A stretch of DNA of 64,000 nt from Agapetus fuscipes. Taxonomy: Eukaryota > Arthropoda > Insecta > Trichoptera > Glossosomatidae. Each line of letters starts with the position of its first letter. Position 1 is the first letter of the stretch. The stretch covers positions 18,419,001 to 18,483,000 of the forward strand of contig OX637332.1 of the NCBI GenBank assembly GCA_951799405.1, written 5' to 3'. Positions 18,851-30,369 of the stretch are shown piece after piece. The position numbers and the translations under genes were made by a program. Below the pieces are notes generated by a model. That model was not told where the DNA came from, ran no database searches, and worked only from the letters and a program-made list of their open reading frames with translations.

Positions 18851-20358
18851 ATTAATATGTATATATATTTATCTAATATTTAAATTTCTTCGTTAATTGC
18901 AAAAAAATGGGATGTGACAATGGCCGTGTCTCTTTTGTAGTATTCTTTTTAAAATATAAAAATACTGTTTAACTTTGTAATTTTTATCTCCAATTGATTG
19001 AAACTTTTTCCCGCCGAGATTATCGTTGTGGCAGTGTGCTTTATTTCCGATGGGCAATACAATGAAAAAATATTTGTAAGCAGATAAATTCATTTCCATC
19101 GTGGATCGAGACAAAGTAAGGGACAAAGACAAAGTCCAGAAAATATCTGGAAATACAATTTTTCAAGTAGACAGACGACAAAACTTGGTGTCTTTTTTTA
19201 CTCGGACAAAAAATCGTCCATCCCCGAGGCGACATTTCTCAACGGAGTGTTACAATATTACCCTTAAAGTCTCCGAACTTTCGGATGACTTCAGAAATCA
19301 ATATCGGATCAGGGTGGTTTTTTGGATAAAGCCCGAAATGCCTACTTTGAAACTTTTCGGCAACTGACGATAGATATTGGTTTTTGGAAAGTGTTAATTG
19401 GATTACTGCCCACTGTAGCAAACATTTACGTTCGATATATTCCGGAATATTCCACGTCGTAAAGAGGGGAAGCTACCTAGCGTAAGTAATGAAAACTGTT
19501 GCCGAAACCTGCTTTATATTACACTTTGAGATGCCGCTATATTGCTATCTCCCTTTTATATCAACATATTATTATCTCAAATAAAAACCGATAGATAATG
19601 TATTGGTAAAATCCAAATAGAAAGAACACATATTTTTCATTACTTATATGCCTCTAAATTAGCAGTTTGTGGTTATGCAACTTAACTTTACAATTATTTA
19701 TTGTGTAAAAATATACATACAAATGATGACACATTTCCTTTTGAAATTTTAAAACAGTAACTATAACTATATTTCTATCAACTATTCAGGGATTTAAAAG
19801 CAATGATTTTCACATACGGGAACTTTGACAAATAAATGGTATTTTTTTCATTTTCATAGGAAATTTTATTTCATATTCATACATAATGTAGATACTTAAA
19901 ATGATACTCCTAGAACTATTAAATATGTCATAAAAATTGTATTCGAATCTGTGATGTCTTTAAAAAGGACACATTGATTTCGCTCAGCTTTTGTCATAAA
20001 ACTAACAATAACATTATTAAAGGAATACAACTGACTCTCCTAGTCCCTCATTGTTACCAAACAAAGCGATAAGCTATCATAATACCATGGGCAAATAAGC
20101 CTATGGAGCGACAGCTTTCTTGATAATAACGTCTCCACTATTTTTCTCCAAAGAGTTTGTCATCTGGCTTAAAAAGTATTGTTCATTCTACACAATTTAT
20201 TGATCCTGAAAAAATAAAGAAACAAAAAAACTAGGCCATAATGCAATATATTGTAGGATTGTATTTTTATATGAAAGATAGATTCCTGTTTGTACTTCAA
20301 CTTTTCACAGAACATTTAGGTTCCAATCTTATCTTTATGAGACACAAATAATTACAGG
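18851..20358. other. AT-rich stretch without recognised gene
   Basis: A slightly less AT-rich patch at 19100-19370 contains an 88-codon frame with no recognisable domain; I do not call it a gene. Confidence 0.4.
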
Positions 20359-20360
20359 GA

Positions 20361-20668
20361 TGCCAGCCCGGTCAGTTGGTAGAATACTTGCATTTCAAGC
20401 CAAGGTCTAGAGTACCAGGAATGATTCCCCATTTCGGTGTTGATTTCAACCTCAACATAAATTTCAGGTACGGGTAACTAAGCTGTCAAAAGAAATAAAA
20501 AACAGCCCTTTGGATCTGGGAAACCTCCACTTCAACTGAAGGAATCGGCGTAAGTCTAGCCATCATACATGTAAAAATTAAATAAAGGTTCCACGTGCAC
20601 AATGTGAAAGCTTCGAGGACAACGCGATAAGAAGTTGCTCTAAAGTGCAGTTTAGTAACTTTACGTTA
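20361..20668 (+). mobile_element. SINE-B (second tRNA-derived SINE), decayed copy
   Basis: The head gtcagttggtagaatacttg matches the A-box region of the better copy at 28801. The body words ctccacttcaactgaagg and atcggcgtaag are also shared. Confidence 0.6.
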
Positions 20669-20782
20669 TAAATGATCAAAAAAATATTATTTTTTTTAAG
20701 AAAAATATTGTACTTAGGTATTTTATATTTTGAAATTTATTTTGAAAGTTATTGTCGTTTTCGCTAATGGATATAGTACATA

Positions 20783-21257
20783 TTGTTATGTAAATATAAA
20801 TATTGAAATAAGTATGGGTAGTTATAGTTATAAGAGTCCTCATAGGTATAGGTAGGTAGGATCGATAATTGTGTATAAGTGTAGAATTCTCTAGGCTAAG
20901 TAGGAACTTGTTATAATTATAGGAATTCTGTATTACATTTGTAGGTAGGATTTTGGTTGTATCTCTAGGTAGTACGTGAAACATCGAGAAGTAATAATTA
21001 CTCTGGAACCGTCTGGCGACTTTAGTTCTGGATCATACTGCTCTGAAGAGTATAAAGGTGCGAATGGCCTGCAGAGCGGGCCAGTATCATAGAGACTTAC
21101 AAACACATCGAAGTCATCTGATCAGTGAACCAAAACCAAGTGGAATAATCGAGAAAGTAGTGTGAAAATAAATTTTGTAACTGTGTAAAATAAATAACTA
21201 TTGAAGAAGACCTGTGTATTTTTAATTTGAAGACAATTGAACCCTAATTACGTAACA
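20783..21257 (+). mobile_element. Solo LTR of the intact gypsy family
   Basis: 475 bp beginning TGTTATGTAAATAT and ending CGTAACA, flanked by ATAT at 20779-20782 and 21258-21261. It matches the 7726 element. Differences are concentrated in the first ~215 bp, and the remaining ~260 bp is almost identical. Confidence 0.93.
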
Positions 21258-21782
21258 ATATCTATTATTATCAACCCTAAGCCACATCAACATATTCTAT
21301 AGATGAGCTAATCATTTCTAGTGATCAGGTCTACCTTGGAACAACAACCATTGCTCTAATTAGCCTCCAATCCCAAAACTTGACCTTCCTGCTAACAGAC
21401 ACAAAGAAGGTTGGCCAAAGTTTTAGTAATCATTATCGGGTATCGTTAAATACAGACTATGTTTGTACTTCCCAAAATATTAGAGTATATCATGGATACA
21501 TTGAAAATTAACAACAAAAATAGGAAAAACGCGTATACGGGCTTCTTTGTCTCAACATTTGTTTATGAATAGAACTAAATCTCAATATATACTATTCAAT
21601 GTCTTCAAATCAATGGTTCTTTATCACAAATGTATTATTTTATGATCTTTGATTTGAGTAAGCAGTAAGAAAATTTAAAATTAAAAACTAATACGAGTTT
21701 CTGTGTACTTAGTAATAAGTCATTGCCTGAACTTTTTGGATATAAGACTAACCGCTAAAAGATAACTTACATAATTATTGAC

Positions 21783-22080
21783 TTTTTGTAGGCGACGTAG
21801 CCAACGTCTTCAGTAGGCAACCCTCTCTGTACAAGGACTGAGGATGAACTTAGTAATGAGAACTATCTTATTTCTCTTATGACGGGTTATTTAATGTCCG
21901 AAAATTATAGTAACTGAAGTAATTATAAATGAAAATATGTCAAACGACCGTAATTCCAACATAAACTAGCCTTACCTATTCTAACCTAACAATCGTTGCT
22001 CAATAGATTTATCTGTAATATAAGTAAATATTTACGTGTGTTACGTAATTCAGTTGTTAATAAATCAACTTTAATTACAA
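21783..22080 (-). repeat. Penelope-like terminal repeat with decayed hammerhead core
   Basis: The minus strand at 21807-21813 reads CTGAAGA followed by cgttggctacg, as in the copy at 47462-47501, but the expected GAAAC block is lost. The remainder (ccgtaattccaac, tacgtgtgttacgtaattca) is duplicated at 23257-23470. Confidence 0.5.
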
Positions 22081-22569
22081 TTGCAAATGTTTTAGCTTTC
22101 CTGAATTTAATGTGATGTTAAACTGTGAATACTCCTATTTTTTTTAGAAGTAATGTTGTTATTACGAATAAGAAAAAAAAATGGAATACTACCTAGTTTG
22201 ATTATATCTCAAATAAAATCAATGGCGTTCCTTTTGGTAAGTTTCATTAAGTAAAATCGATTTTTATTGGTTATTGTATACAATCCTAAGTAAACTCTTC
22301 CTCATATCCACACATATTTGATGGCCCTTCGGCAGTTTTGTGCGTGATATGTATTTTTAGATTTCAATGTCTTCCTACGGCTAAGTCCTTATTGTAGGAG
22401 TTTCAGAAGAAATGAGAAAAAGGCTATTCCCGAAAACCATTATAAGAGATGACCATTTAAAAAAATATATTACATTCTGAGAAATATAACTCAGTAGGAA
22501 TAATTATTTTCACTTTATGTGTATCTTTTATTTATGTACCTGTAAGCTTTTATTAAATTTGATTTCTTT

Positions 22570-22835
22570 TTGTACTTATAAAATTCTATGAAAGGTTACA
22601 ACAGAGGAAAGAAAATAATTTCCGGAAAAGCTATTTGATTTCAAAAGAAACGATTATGTTTCGTTTTTTCATAACTTTTCATAACATATTCACAATATAT
22701 GATTACATGAGATAATTATGTATACCTAAGATTTGTAGAAATTCTATTGAAAAATACAGATTTGATTCACTTCTTGTTAATTTATTTCCGCTCAAACGCT
22801 TTCGCCTAATAAGGCGTCTTAAGTAGCATAACTGC
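22570..22835 (-). repeat. Hammerhead-like Penelope terminal fragment
   Basis: On the minus strand, CTTAAGA (22817-22823, one change from CUGANGA), a cgcc/ggcg stem II with a tatt-type loop, GAAA (22800-22803) and a 3' GAGC segment (22790-22793) follow in hammerhead order. The proximal Gs and stem I are imperfect. Confidence 0.5.
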
Positions 22836-23256
22836 GACAAATATTTTGATTTTATATATAATACTAATTTAGAGGGTGCAAGCAAAAAAGCCCCGCGTTA
22901 TTTTTTAACCAACCTAAGAGAAAGAAAACGGTAAATTATTTAACGTTATTAAATCAAACAAGAGGGTGGGAAGAACAACCACGGAAGCTGAAAAGGGGAT
23001 GAGGAGGGAGGGTACATTGGACCGAGCGCAGGGAAGAGGTTCAAAACAAAAATGAATCATTACCATTGTCAAAGGGACGAGAACCTACCTTAAGCCATAA
23101 CCGCAATGTGTAGCCGAGACACTAAAATTGGCCAAAATTATGAAAAATCAATGATGTCAAAAAAAAAAAACAATCGAATTTTAAAAACCTGAAATTTTGA
23201 TAATGAACTTTATCATTTATTAATTGAAATAAAGACTTAATTTAAATAACTTAGGA

Positions 23257-23470
23257 ATTTTAAACTTAGTAATGAGAACTATGTAATTTCTCTTATAACG
23301 GTTCGTTCAATGTCCGAAAAGTTTAGTAACTGAAGTAATTATAAATGTATATAAGCCAAACGACCGTAATTCCAACATGAACTAACCTAACCTAACTATC
23401 GTTGCTTAATAGATTCATCAGTAATATAAGTAAATATATACGTGTGTTACGTAATTCAGTTGTTAAAAAT
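23257..23470 (-). repeat. Second copy of the Penelope-like terminal repeat
   Basis: About 210 bp nearly parallel to 21853-22065 (aacttagtaatgagaactat, aaacgaccgtaattccaaca). The ribozyme part is absent. Confidence 0.6.
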
Positions 23471-23784
23471 AGTTATAATAATAAAATAATAGTTATAATA
23501 AACAGTAATAATAGTTGAGTTTTTAATAAAAAAATTTAATAGTGCCTAGTTTTATGTACAATCAACGTTATTCGCTTCAATAAGCGATGGCTGATTTTGT
23601 GTGTGTTACAGAAAACAAAAACAAATGGAAAGTTGTTACATTAAAAAGTATACATGAGGGACAAGGAACACAGAGTATTCTTATTAGTAGATCTAAAAAT
23701 AGACCAAAAACAAAATAATAAAGGAAAACACTTTAAATTTTCATTTTGATAGCAGCTGTATGTTTTTAAAATCAGTTAAATATA

Positions 23785-24096
23785 ACAATAATAATAATAA
23801 TAATATTAGGATGATTTATTTGGTGAGCGCTATTTTTGTGTGTATCACAACTCAAGAGCCCTCTGCGAGCTTGGTTGTTGCTGTAGAAAGCGCCAATTCT
23901 AAGGCAAGACCCAGTTGTTGTAAGGTTGGATGGACCTTTTAGTGACCGTTCTTTGTGAAGGTTTATGAATTTTTCAACCCAGCGAAGAGCACATTTGGAA
24001 ATATAAATGGTATATTTTTTGTGCACCGCTGGGATTCGAATCCACAACCTACCATTTACGAGTCCGAAGTGTTGCCACTGGACTACGAACCGGTCC
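23785..24096 (-). mobile_element. SINE-A, near full-length copy
   Basis: On the minus strand it has the head tggaccggttcgtagtccag, a B box ggattcgaatccc, the body and an attatta-type tail. This is the most complete reference copy of SINE-A in the window. Confidence 0.85.
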
Positions 24097-24099
24097 AAT

Positions 24100-25245
24100 A
24101 AAATATGTCTACTTACTACTTACAAGCACGTAATAAATTTCAAAGACTTAGCTATTCCTGACGTGTTTTGTTTATTGGAAATGGTAGCTCAAATCTCATG
24201 ACTGAGATTTTCACCACATCTTAAAATGATTAAATTTTTAATTTTTTGTCGTTTTTTCTACGTACTGACTTCACTGTGCGACCTACCGACTACGCTTTCT
24301 GTAAAGGCAGAATTACGTCCTCCGCCTCGCCCGACCAAATTTCTTATGTTTATTTTTATTGCCCACAGGGTAGGGTGGATAATATTGTGTATTACCTTGT
24401 TACATTAGGAGAATGGGCAGCGGACTGATATTTAATTTGCGACAGTATATCTACCCATTCGGATTATGTTTCCTCCCAGCATTTTTGTTATTACGTTCTT
24501 TCTATTTTTTCCCCAGAGATGGGTATTCAGTTTGCGTGCCGTTGTGATACGATTAGGTTTTTAAAGAAAAACTTTTGTAATACTGATTCTGATAGCCTGG
24601 AAGAAATATCATTCTTCTTTTTTTACATAAAATAACACAGTACTCACTGTGATAATAAATATATTAGAAACTACAGTATTTACGTGAATGATATTAGAGA
24701 CATCTGAATATTGTTAAGATATATGCATTTTGAAAAAGGTGAATAACAAAGAGTCTTCAATCAATCACGCGCATCGAGTTCACATAATACTTAGGTTATG
24801 TTTATTCTTTAAGGTTTAAATATATCCTACTACTAAATGAGATTTTATTCAATTTTATCGTCTTCTGGTAATAGAGTCATTGTTGAATGTTTCGGAATTT
24901 TGCAATGAGAATACGCTCCTCAGAGGTTAATGACTCTATAAAAAACGTTTATTTGAAAATCCTGTAGGCGAAATTATATCAATATTCCATTATACGTCAT
25001 AACTTCATTTTGGAAAATAAGTAAATGATGAGCAATTTCTTGTTATTGAAGTAGGACCAAAATAAACGTATAAATGCCATTCCACTCAATTGACATATTA
25101 TACAATTTCTTAGTATTGTATGAAGCAGCCAAAAAAACAACTAATTCTACCCGCTTACGAAGTATTTTTATAAACTTTTAAAATCCCCTGTCAATTTCAC
25201 AAAGTAAATCTTAGAATAACTCAAAGAATTTTCAATTTTATACAT
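24100..25245. other. AT-rich stretch without recognised gene
   Basis: No exon, repeat or RNA structure was recognised. Confidence 0.4.
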
Positions 25246-25249
25246 TTTT

Positions 25250-26045
25250 TTTCACTTTGTTTATGTCCTTTTTCCCCAGTCTTTCTCAGTCCACACATAA
25301 AAGAAGACCTTCTCCAACCTTCTCCATGCCTTTTCTTCAGGTGTTGTGATCAGCCATCCCTAGCCCGTAATTTTCTTGATATTGTTACGAACGTATGAGT
25401 TTGTGGGGCTTGATTGTGTGTCCTTGTGCGTGTGTCCTCCTCTAGCGTAGTCTAATGTGAGTTTGTGCGTGTGCATGTGCCTTGGCACATAGTTTGCTGG
25501 TATGCGTAACTGGAATAATATCGAACGGTATAGAGGTGTCTGGTACAATCCACTATATAATACTCTAGAACAAGCCAGAATGGTCCCTTTCGTACCTATA
25601 TAAACGAGCCGCAATGGTACAGTGGGCAGAGTCGATTAAAACATTGAGCCATGAAGTCGATAAGCTAAGAGCTAGAAAAAGGGATCAGTACATTGTAAAC
25701 CGACATTGTGTAAAATCAATCTTGAAAAATAAATAAATTGCACTTTGATCAAAAGAACCCTATTGAAATCATTACAATATCTTCCAGCCATTCCAGTTGG
25801 CGTGTCTTAGCTCCCTGTTCTCTACTTGTATAAACTTGCACACCATTAAACAATCCTTTTTGACAACTTTTTGAGGTCCTGTCTTTCGAAGGGAGCTGCA
25901 CAGCGCCACTGCAGGCCATGCGTCTGCCGATCTCCAGGTTGGGAACGCTGTCCATGAGGCTGATTCCCAATATCCTTCTTTTAATAGATCTTTGGCACGT
26001 CCTCAGTCTGTTGGCGTTATACCTAGTAAGCTCTTTAATTTCCAG
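25250..26045 (-). pseudogene. C-terminal remnant of an RTE-like LINE, split by a solo LTR
   Basis: On the minus strand 26045-25777 reads RTCQRSIKRRILGIS, followed by an arginine-rich stretch and ending in LEWLED. After the LTR, 25382-25250 continues with KKITG and W/R spacing like the closing segment of RTE-like LINE proteins. Several substitutions and stops show it is dead. Together the two halves show the LINE was here before the LTR. Confidence 0.65.
25383..25776 (+). mobile_element. Solo LTR of a second LTR-retrotransposon family
   Basis: 394 bp starting TGTTACGAACG and ending ATCATTACA, flanked by ATAT at 25379-25382 and 25777-25780. It contains a TATA box (tatataaa, about 25597) and AATAAA near 25724-25735. 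The sequence is unlike the resident gypsy LTR apart from general layout. Confidence 0.87.
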
Positions 26046-26118
26046 TCAAAAGCCATAAGCTACGGCGTATACAAGTGTTCAAACAATATCGTTAATAAAT
26101 ATTTATTAAGTAGCCAGC

Positions 26119-26592
26119 TGTTATCTATAATCTATCTATAATCTAAGTTGCAAGGATATATTCATTTAAAGCTCTCAGATGTATGCCCACAAACCAACAA
26201 GTGTAGTTCGCGCTTACAAATGCTGAATGTGTACTTACAAATAAAATCCAAACCTCAAATGAACATAAGCCCCACAACTTTTGCCGACCTTCCCTGAAAC
26301 AGGGGTGACATTGGCAAAGTGAACCATTTTTTATATCAAGTGAAGTTGGAAAGCCATCTATAATATAAGTTGCAAATATTATTAACGGTTAAGATTTATA
26401 TGCCCACAAACAAATAAGTGTAAGTTCACGCTTACAAATATTGCATGTGTACTTACAAATCAAAATCCAAACCTCAAATAAGCATATACTCTTCACCTTT
26501 TGCCGACCTTCTCTGAAACAGGGGTGACATTGGCAAAGCGAACTATTTTTTTACAGAATGAGTATCCAGCCTCATACCAACCTCAAAGAAGG
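26119..26592 (-). repeat. Two adjacent LINE-tail repeat copies
   Basis: Two minus-strand copies lie head to tail (about 26119-26340 and 26357-26592). Each has the terminal tataatct-type tandem, the gcgcttacaaat core and cctgaaacaggggtgacatt. They differ enough to be separate insertions or an old tandem duplication. Confidence 0.75.
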
Positions 26593-27036
26593 ACCGTAAC
26601 CTAATACAAGTTGTTGTTGTTGTTGTTTTTTTTGTTTTTGTTTTTTTTTTAATGAAAGGTTACAAAGTGAATGCCTCATCAATTAATGATAATTTAATAC
26701 TCGTTTACTGTTTCTTTTAACTTAAATCCACCGTTAGCTTCTTTCTTTACTTCAGTACTCCTAGTATAGTACGAAAGAAAGATAATCGTATTATTGGCAG
26801 AGATAAGGAGCTCAGCACTTACTAAACATTGATGTGTATAATTCCTAGGAAGGAAACTTGCCCACTCTTTTACCACAAGATTTCCACAGCCAAGAGTATA
26901 CGGTAATTCTAACCTTCAATATATTGGATATGTGTGGCGTTGTACTTAAGATATTTGAAATTAGTATGTACCTATTGGAATTACCGTGTACATACGTTAT
27001 ATGTATTTGTAATATTTTTTGGTAAGTAAGTAGTAC

Positions 27037-27329
27037 TATTAGGATGCTTATTAATCTGTTGAGCGGTATTATTGTGTGAATCACACATCAAGAGCTCTGT
27101 GCCACCTTGGTCGTGGCGGTGGAAAGCGCCAATTTTCAAGCAAGACCCAGTTGGTGTAAGGCTGCAATAGATTTATTGTGACCGGTCTTTGGTAAAGGCA
27201 GATTATTGTTTTAGCTCAACAAAGAGCATATTTGAAAAATGTTTTTTTTTTCGTGCTGCGCTGGGATTAGAACCCACTATCTTCCTATCACGAGTCTGAA
27301 GTCTTAACCACTAGACTATGGACCAGTCA
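27037..27329 (-). mobile_element. SINE-A, diverged copy
   Basis: Head ggtccatagtctagtggtta, B-box-like ggttctaatccc and the SINE-A body (ggtctttggtaaaggc) are present on the minus strand. The head resembles an authentic tRNA, but the body shows it is a SINE. Confidence 0.8.
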
Positions 27330-27495
27330 AGTTACGTTTTAAGCTTTATTTTTTTTCCTATTAATTTAAAAAAATACTAATAATAATAACTCTCCAATTT
27401 TCATCAAAACAATCGACAAAATGCATTCAAATTTATTTTTCAAGAACATATTTTGAATTTACCAGTTTATTTTATTGTTTATCGTAAAACTCAAA

Positions 27496-27609
27496 CTGTG
27501 TTATTCACAGACAGAAAATCCATGGCTCTACCGACAACTAACGTGAATTTTTCATACAAAAAACAATGATCCATGGATCAGCTATGGATCAAATGTGTTG
27601 TGAAAAACC
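27496..27609 (+). mobile_element. Short MITE, 'CAGTGTTATTCAC' family
   Basis: About 115 bp with tgtgttattcacag at one end and gtgttgtgaaaaac at the other, and the internal words ccatggctc and gatcagctatggatc. Relatives lie at 29955, 58732, 59334 and 62403. The CAGTG-type end resembles hAT ends, but no TSD was resolved. Confidence 0.6.
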
Positions 27610-27619
27610 TTAAAAGATT

Positions 27620-28430
27620 ATCTGGCAAATTTTATTTATATTTTCAAACATCATTTTAGAAGGGTGGCTTTCTTTGATGAAAAGGAACATAATTATAGTC
27701 TCTACTTTCGTTAAAACACACGACGTGTTATTCGTTGGGTTAAAATCGCTAAGGAAACTTTTTCATTTTAAAAATTTTGTGGGCTGACTTACAGTTTATG
27801 CAAATATTTCCATAAAATTTTAACACAAATACGGGTTTAATTATTCAAACATTGCAATCAATGTTGGGAATGTTCAAAAGTAATGGAAAAACCTTTTCGA
27901 GAGGATAACCGAATTAAAATATTTTTAATGGACTTTTTAATGAAATTTTTGTTACAATAATATTTCATATTAAATTTTAAAAAAGAAAAAATAGCAAGAA
28001 GTAATAAATTGGAGCTGTGGATGTGAATAGAAAGGGAGTACCTAATATCGAACGTGCAAGAAGAAATGTAAAAGATTGTACGATGCGTATAAGAATGAAG
28101 GAGAAAACTAGAAGCTTACATTCAGTAGTGGAAGAAGAGAAGCTGTTACAAACAAGAAAAATAGTGTATATTCTAAAAATGCTTTTTAATAATTTTCTCT
28201 GCATTTTCATATGTTTTTTTTTCATTTTTGAAAGAAAAATCGAGTAACCCGTCTTTGGTCTTACGCAACTTGTAAAAAAATTATATTGCATTGTATTGTG
28301 CATGCTTACCTACAGTCCATGGATCCGATGTAACATACTTTTTCAATAAAAATAAAAACAAGTCTCAAATCAAAATAAACTCTGTACCTCCTGACACAGT
28401 TTCCTGAAATATAAGTGGCAGTGGCAAAAG
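27620..28430. other. AT-rich stretch without recognised gene
   Basis: No gene or repeat recognised. Overlapping sense and antisense frames at 27977-28303 look incidental. Confidence 0.4.
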
Positions 28431-28434
28431 TTAA

Positions 28435-28721
28435 TGGGGCATCCACACGCTTGCGGCAAACGCCTTGCGGCGCGTAGTCTTAGAGCTAGACGTATGAAAC
28501 CTTACCTCGCAGAGACATTGTCAGGCTGGTAGTTTGCATCGAGTACATGATTTTATCACAGATCTGCCTTTTTCTATCCTGGAGCGTTTTGGATCTGTGA
28601 AAAAATCATGTACTCGATGCAAACTACCAGCCTGACAATGTCTCTGTGAGGTAAGGTTTCATACGTCTAGCTCTTACACTACTAGCCGAACGGCGTTTGC
28701 CGCAAGCGTGTGGATGCCCCA
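28435..28721. mobile_element. Foldback MITE with ~130-bp arms, PIF/Harbinger-like TSD
   Basis: The terminal inverted repeat TGGGGCATCCACACGCTTGC continues almost perfectly inward for about 130 bases on each side, leaving a ~25-bp loop around 28575. TAA flanks it at 28432-28434 and 28722-28724, the 3-bp duplication typical of PIF/Harbinger. There is no coding capacity. A transcript would form a very long hairpin. Confidence 0.85.
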
Positions 28722-28800
28722 TAAGGTTTACAGCATGGAAAGTTAGCCGCATACTAATTAATAAGTCAAAAAACATTAGTAATTAATTGCGATTGTCCGT

Positions 28801-29077
28801 CCAGTCGATAGCGCAGTTGGTAGAGTGCTTGCATTTCATGCCGAGAGATCGGGATTGAATCCCACCGAGGTTGTGAGAAATGATTTCCTGTTTCCGCGTT
28901 CATTTTTAATTCAAAATAAAATGCCGGCATCTTTACCAGCTTTCACAAGAAATTAGTACTAGCTCTCTTGAGAGCTGGGAAATCCCCACTTCGACTGAAG
29001 GGGTTGGCGTAAGGACCCCTCCGGTGAACACGCGGCAAGAACTTTTACTATAAGTGTAGCTTAGTAAAGCGTTGTTT
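28801..29077 (+). mobile_element. SINE-B, best-preserved copy
   Basis: The tRNA-like head ccagtcgatagcgcagttgg with its A box is followed by a B-box-like cgggattgaatccc. The body holds cacttcgactgaagggg and ttggcgtaaggac. Confidence 0.8.
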
Positions 29078-29276
29078 TTTAGTAAAAAATGTAAATTACA
29101 TAGCTACTAAGCAAAAAATTAAAAAACTAAAATAAATCTGTCACGCAATATTTATATTTAAAAGTGACTTTCCACTAAGAAATGTTTATGATACCAAAAT
29201 ATGGCTTGAATCTTCTAATAAAGTTTATGCACTTTTGTACGAGTTAATAAAATAATTTTTATTTTCTTTGTTTCAG

Positions 29277-29490
29277 CTCAAAGCGCCGAGGAAAACGCAC
29301 ACTCAGTGAATAAAATAAAACTTAATAATGGTTGTTCACGATCTAAAGCAGATCGATTGAAACACGGGAGGTAAAATCATCTTCAAAATGTTTCCAAAAA
29401 CTTTCATCTTCCTTTTGTTGATACTTCACTTCAAGATCTCCGAGGCCGTTTTAGATGTTCCCGATATACACCCAGGAAACAACAGTATAT
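29277..29490 (+). CDS. Putative first coding exon of a secreted or membrane host protein (partial)
   Basis: A pyrimidine-rich tract ending tttcag (29271-29276) gives a good 3' splice site, with a ttaataa branch-like site ~30 nt upstream. After ~110 nt of leader, ATG at 29388 in good insect context (tcaaaATG) opens MFPKTFIFLLLILHF, a basic then hydrophobic signal-peptide core. A likely cleavage site follows in ISEA, then VLDVPDIHPGNNS with a possible N-glycosylation site (NNS). The exon ends at 29490 before gtaagtga, a near-consensus donor, leaving 34 codons plus one base (phase 1). A short upstream ORF (29328-29360) lies in the leader. Codon use is less AT-biased than the surroundings. I do not recognise the family, and the other exons are not identified. 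Confidence 0.6.
29328..29360 (+). promoter_or_regulatory. Upstream ORF in the exon leader
   Basis: An ATG at 29328 opens a 10-codon frame that stops at 29360, before the main ATG at 29388. If the exon is real, it could dampen translation. Confidence 0.35.
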
Positions 29491-29649
29491 GTAAGTGAAT
29501 GTATATTTATTTTTCTAATATGATTTTGCAAGCGATTACAACTCATTATTTGAATCACCATTATGTAAAATATTTTCTAGTGAAATGTTGTATGAAGATA
29601 CTTCATGAAATTTGCTCAAAAGAAATTGCGCGTGAATTTTTGTATTTAT

Positions 29650-29915
29650 TTAGTTGTACTTTCTTGACGTATAGGTCAATATGAGGCTAACTACCAATAC
29701 TATAAAAAAATGGTTCGCTTTGACAATGTCACCCTGTTTCAGGGAAGATTGCAGCTTATGTTCATTTGAGGCTTGGACTCAAATTTGTAAATACACACGT
29801 ACTTAGCATTTGTAATCACGAATTGACACGTATCTGTTTGTGGGTATGCATTGGATACGAATTTTAAATGACGATGTACCTTTTCAACTTTTATTACACA
29901 TAATAGATTATGTGA
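29650..29915 (+). repeat. LINE-tail repeat copy
   Basis: Shares caccctgtttcagggaaga, cttatgttcatttgaggc and the terminal taatagatta-type tail with the reference copy. Confidence 0.72.
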
Positions 29916-29954
29916 TAGTTTAAACAAAGCTAATAGATTTTCTGAAATAAGAAA

Positions 29955-30071
29955 AGTGTTATTCAGACAAAGCAAATATATGGCTCATCCGCCGCTATCA
30001 ATGAATTCTCCACACAAAACAAAAGTTTATCCGTGGATCATTTCTGGATCAAAGTTTTTGCGAATACACTG
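29955..30071 (+). mobile_element. Short MITE, 'CAGTGTTATTCAC' family
   Basis: Ends agtgttattcag and gcgaatacactg, with inner words ggctcatccgcc and gtggatcatttctggatc. Confidence 0.6.
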
Positions 30072-30369
30072 CAATTATTTTGTTTGTTAGGATCATTTTC
30101 TGGAAAAAAGCAAAACATTTGCCTGCGTGATTCGTACACTATTTGTAACCTCGCACAGATTGTGGCATTATATTCATCATAAAAACTTTCACTTCAAAAT
30201 TTTTTTTAATGTCGAGCTTAATATTTTTGAAATTTGTATGTTAAAAGCGTTGGCATTGCAATATTAACTTGTAAAAACAACTGAAACATGTAAGACCTAT
30301 TGTTACTCTGTACTTTTCCTAAAAAAATAATGTTCTTCATATTTGTAACATTACATTATCATTTTATTT

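Noticed and set aside
19101..19367. 88-codon plus frame in a slightly less AT-rich patch
   Set aside because: No motif or splice context; antisense frames of similar length overlap it.
27245..27329. Apparent minus-strand tRNA gene
   Set aside because: The A and B boxes belong to a SINE-A head; the acceptor stem does not close and a SINE body follows.
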